Translations under genes and position numbers: made by a program | NCBI GenBank assembly: GCA_934481375.1 | Contig: CAKSPN010000080.1 | Coordinates: 1 to 7,522 of the forward strand | Reading direction: 5' to 3' | DNA from: an uncultured Clostridia bacterium | GTDB taxonomy: Bacteria > Bacillota > Clostridia > UBA1381 | DNA: 7,522 bases | Shown here: positions 6,312 to 7,522 of the stretch, piece by piece | Layout: every line of letters begins with the position of its first letter | Numbering within the stretch: the stretch's first letter is position 1 | The notes under the pieces: model-generated | What the model saw: the letters and a program-made list of their open reading frames with translations, nothing else | Database searches by the model: none | What the model was told of the DNA's origin: nothing

Positions 6312-7502
6312 TTACATTACTTTATCCAGTTCGTAAAGAACCTTTGCCGCCATTGCACGTGTTACGGTTCCGTATGCGTCGAACAAATTGTCGCCGATGC
6401 CGTTTACGAGTCCGTATCTCTGCAGCTTTATAACAGCCTCCTTGGCATAATCGCTTATCGGATCGCTGAATTGAACTTTGTCGTATTTGTTCTGCAGGCT
6501 TATTTTCTTTACCGATAACGCACGTGAAAGCATTACGCACATATCCTGACGCGTAATCGTTTTTCTGATGCCGAAGGTGTTGTCGTCCATTCCGTTTACT
6601 ATTCCTCGGTTAATCGCCATGATGAGGAACTTTGCATACCATGCGTTTTCGTCAATATCCGAAAGCTTAACGGTTGCCTCCTCCTCGGTTTCGTGATAAC
6701 CCAAAAGGCTCATAAGCATTTTTATAAATTCTTCACGTGTTACGCTGTTGTTCGGCTTGTATGTGCCGTCGTCGTATCCGTTGATATAGCCTTCCTCGGC
6801 AAGCGTTTCTATAGCCTCTTTCGCCCAAAGGCACTCGTTTATATCGCTGAACTTTTCCGTGGTCTTTGTCGGCTCGTCAAAATTGCTTACCGGCGGAATG
6901 TTGTCCTTGGGCACAGTGCTCTTGTCTCTGTCGGCAGAGCTTGAGCCGTTGCCGCCTACCTGTTCTTTGCCGCCCACGCTGTCGTTCTTTGTAACGGAAA
7001 ATTCCTTTTCGGCTGAAACAGATGCGGGATTTTCCTTTTCCGCCGCAGAGTTGTATACGTTTGCCGTTCCCGTAACCGTTACCTTTGTAGTACCGGCGTT
7101 TGCTGTTGCAAATTTTATTTCGGCAAGCGTTCCCGAAAGCACGCTTCCGTTTTTATTTCCCGATATTGTTATTTTGTTATCGGCTTTTGTCACCTCTGCG
7201 TCCGAAGGAGTTTTTGTAACCGCATTGTTTCCGTTCGGCTTAACGTATGTGCTGTTGTAGTTTACATATATCGTGTAACCCCTTACCATATCCTTTGCCG
7301 ACTCGGGCATAGCAATCGTAACCGTGGTTACGGAGCCGTTTTTGGAGGTGGTTATTACAGGTTTTATATCCGGCAGCGTATAGCTCGGAGCTGACGGAGT
7401 ATCGTTGTTTGTATAAACTGTTTCCGTAAATGTGCCGCTCTTTTTCTCGGTTGTTCTTGCACCGCTTATCGAAAGCGTATATGCGGTATTCGCTGTGAGC
7501 GG
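6312..7502 (-). CDS. Cohesin-like/SLH surface protein, 3' part (396 codons); 5' end missing or frameshifted
   Basis: This is the C-terminal part of a cell-wall-anchored protein. The frame is open from 7502 to the TAA at 6314-6312. Numbered from 7502: about 1-40 looks like the end of an Ig-like domain (PLTANTAYTLSISG). About 50-170 is a beta-sandwich resembling cohesin domains, with YTIYVNYNSTYV matching the 'YDPKVL' strand and GTLAEIKFAT matching the 'LATIKF' strand. A Gly/Ser/Asn/Pro-rich linker covers about 171-215. Three good SLH domains lie at 218-268, 280-331 and 345-396, with TREE, TRQD and TRAM motifs. SLH domains of this type bind pyruvylated wall polymers. No signal peptide is present and the ATG at 7310 falls inside the cohesin-like domain, so it is not a true start. 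A TAA at 7505-7503 interrupts the frame just inside the window; a one-base error or real frameshift is likely. It is the most upstream gene of the apparent operon seen here. Confidence 0.8.
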   Translation of the reverse strand, partial: PLTANTAYTLSISGARTTEKKSGTFTETVYTNNDTPSAPSYTLPDIKPVITTSKNGSVTTVTIAMPESAKDMVRGYTIYVNYNSTYVKPNGNNAVTKTPSDAEVTKADNKITISGNKNGSVLSGTLAEIKFATANAGTTKVTVTGTANVYNSAAEKENPASVSAEKEFSVTKNDSVGGKEQVGGNGSSSADRDKSTVPKDNIPPVSNFDEPTKTTEKFSDINECLWAKEAIETLAEEGYINGYDDGTYKPNNSVTREEFIKMLMSLLGYHETEEEATVKLSDIDENAWYAKFLIMAINRGIVNGMDDNTFGIRKTITRQDMCVMLSRALSVKKISLQNKYDKVQFSDPISDYAKEAVIKLQRYGLVNGIGDNLFDAYGTVTRAMAAKVLYELDKVM

Positions 7503-7522
7503 TTAAAGGAGATTGAGCGTAA

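Noticed and set aside
6322..6540. Alternative minus-strand frame of 72 codons within the SLH region
   Set aside because: It overlaps the third SLH domain in a different frame and is Arg-rich without any motif; the SLH frame explains the sequence.
6859..7260. Open frame of 133 codons on the plus strand with hydrophobic, phage-holin-like look
   Set aside because: It is the reverse complement of the cohesin-like domain and linker; the hydrophobicity comes from antisense reading of Thr/Ala/Lys/Glu-rich codons.
6312..7310. Taking ATG 7310 as a true start of the cohesin-like/SLH protein
   Set aside because: The ATG is inside a beta-sandwich domain, has no Shine-Dalgarno sequence in front, and gives no signal peptide, while 64 further codons upstream are clearly coding-like.

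Overview
The window looks like a Gram-positive clostridial genome, most plausibly a gut fibre or pectin degrader of the Oscillospirales/Monoglobus type. The reasons are moderate base composition, strong AGGAGG-type ribosome binding sites, Sec signal peptides and several S-layer homology (SLH) proteins side by side, one fused to a glycoside hydrolase. The genus is a guess. SLH-displayed carbohydrate-active enzymes are a known style of this group, but nothing in the sequence fixes the species.

All genes lie on the minus strand, so transcription runs from the high-coordinate end to the low one. In that order: (1) 7502-6312, the 3' part of a gene with an Ig-like remnant, a cohesin-like beta-sandwich, a polar linker and three C-terminal SLH domains; its 5' part is beyond the window or lost behind an in-frame stop at 7505-7503. 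(2) 6286-3677, an 869-residue secreted protein with three N-terminal, partly degenerate SLH domains and about 670 residues of beta-rich modules of unknown function. (3) 3644-171, a 1157-residue secreted clan GH-A-like glycoside hydrolase with an N-terminal beta-sandwich, a C-terminal beta-sandwich and three C-terminal SLH domains. (4) 161 to the left edge, the first 53 codons of another secreted protein.

The gaps between genes are 25, 32 and 9 bases, with no terminator or promoter in them, so this is read as one operon. All three intact starts are followed by a signal peptide, and the three long genes carry SLH domains, so the products should sit on the cell wall and form a surface display set. 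Probable roles are one enzyme (gene 3), one cohesin-like anchor or binder (gene 1) and one large surface protein of unknown job (gene 2). The substrate cannot be named from the sequence.

No stretch over 300 bases lacks a gene. I saw no tRNA, rRNA, riboswitch, CRISPR array, insertion sequence or origin. The most rewarding follow-ups are the beta-module protein at 6286-3677, the hydrolase of unassigned family, and the broken 5' region of the cohesin-like/SLH gene.
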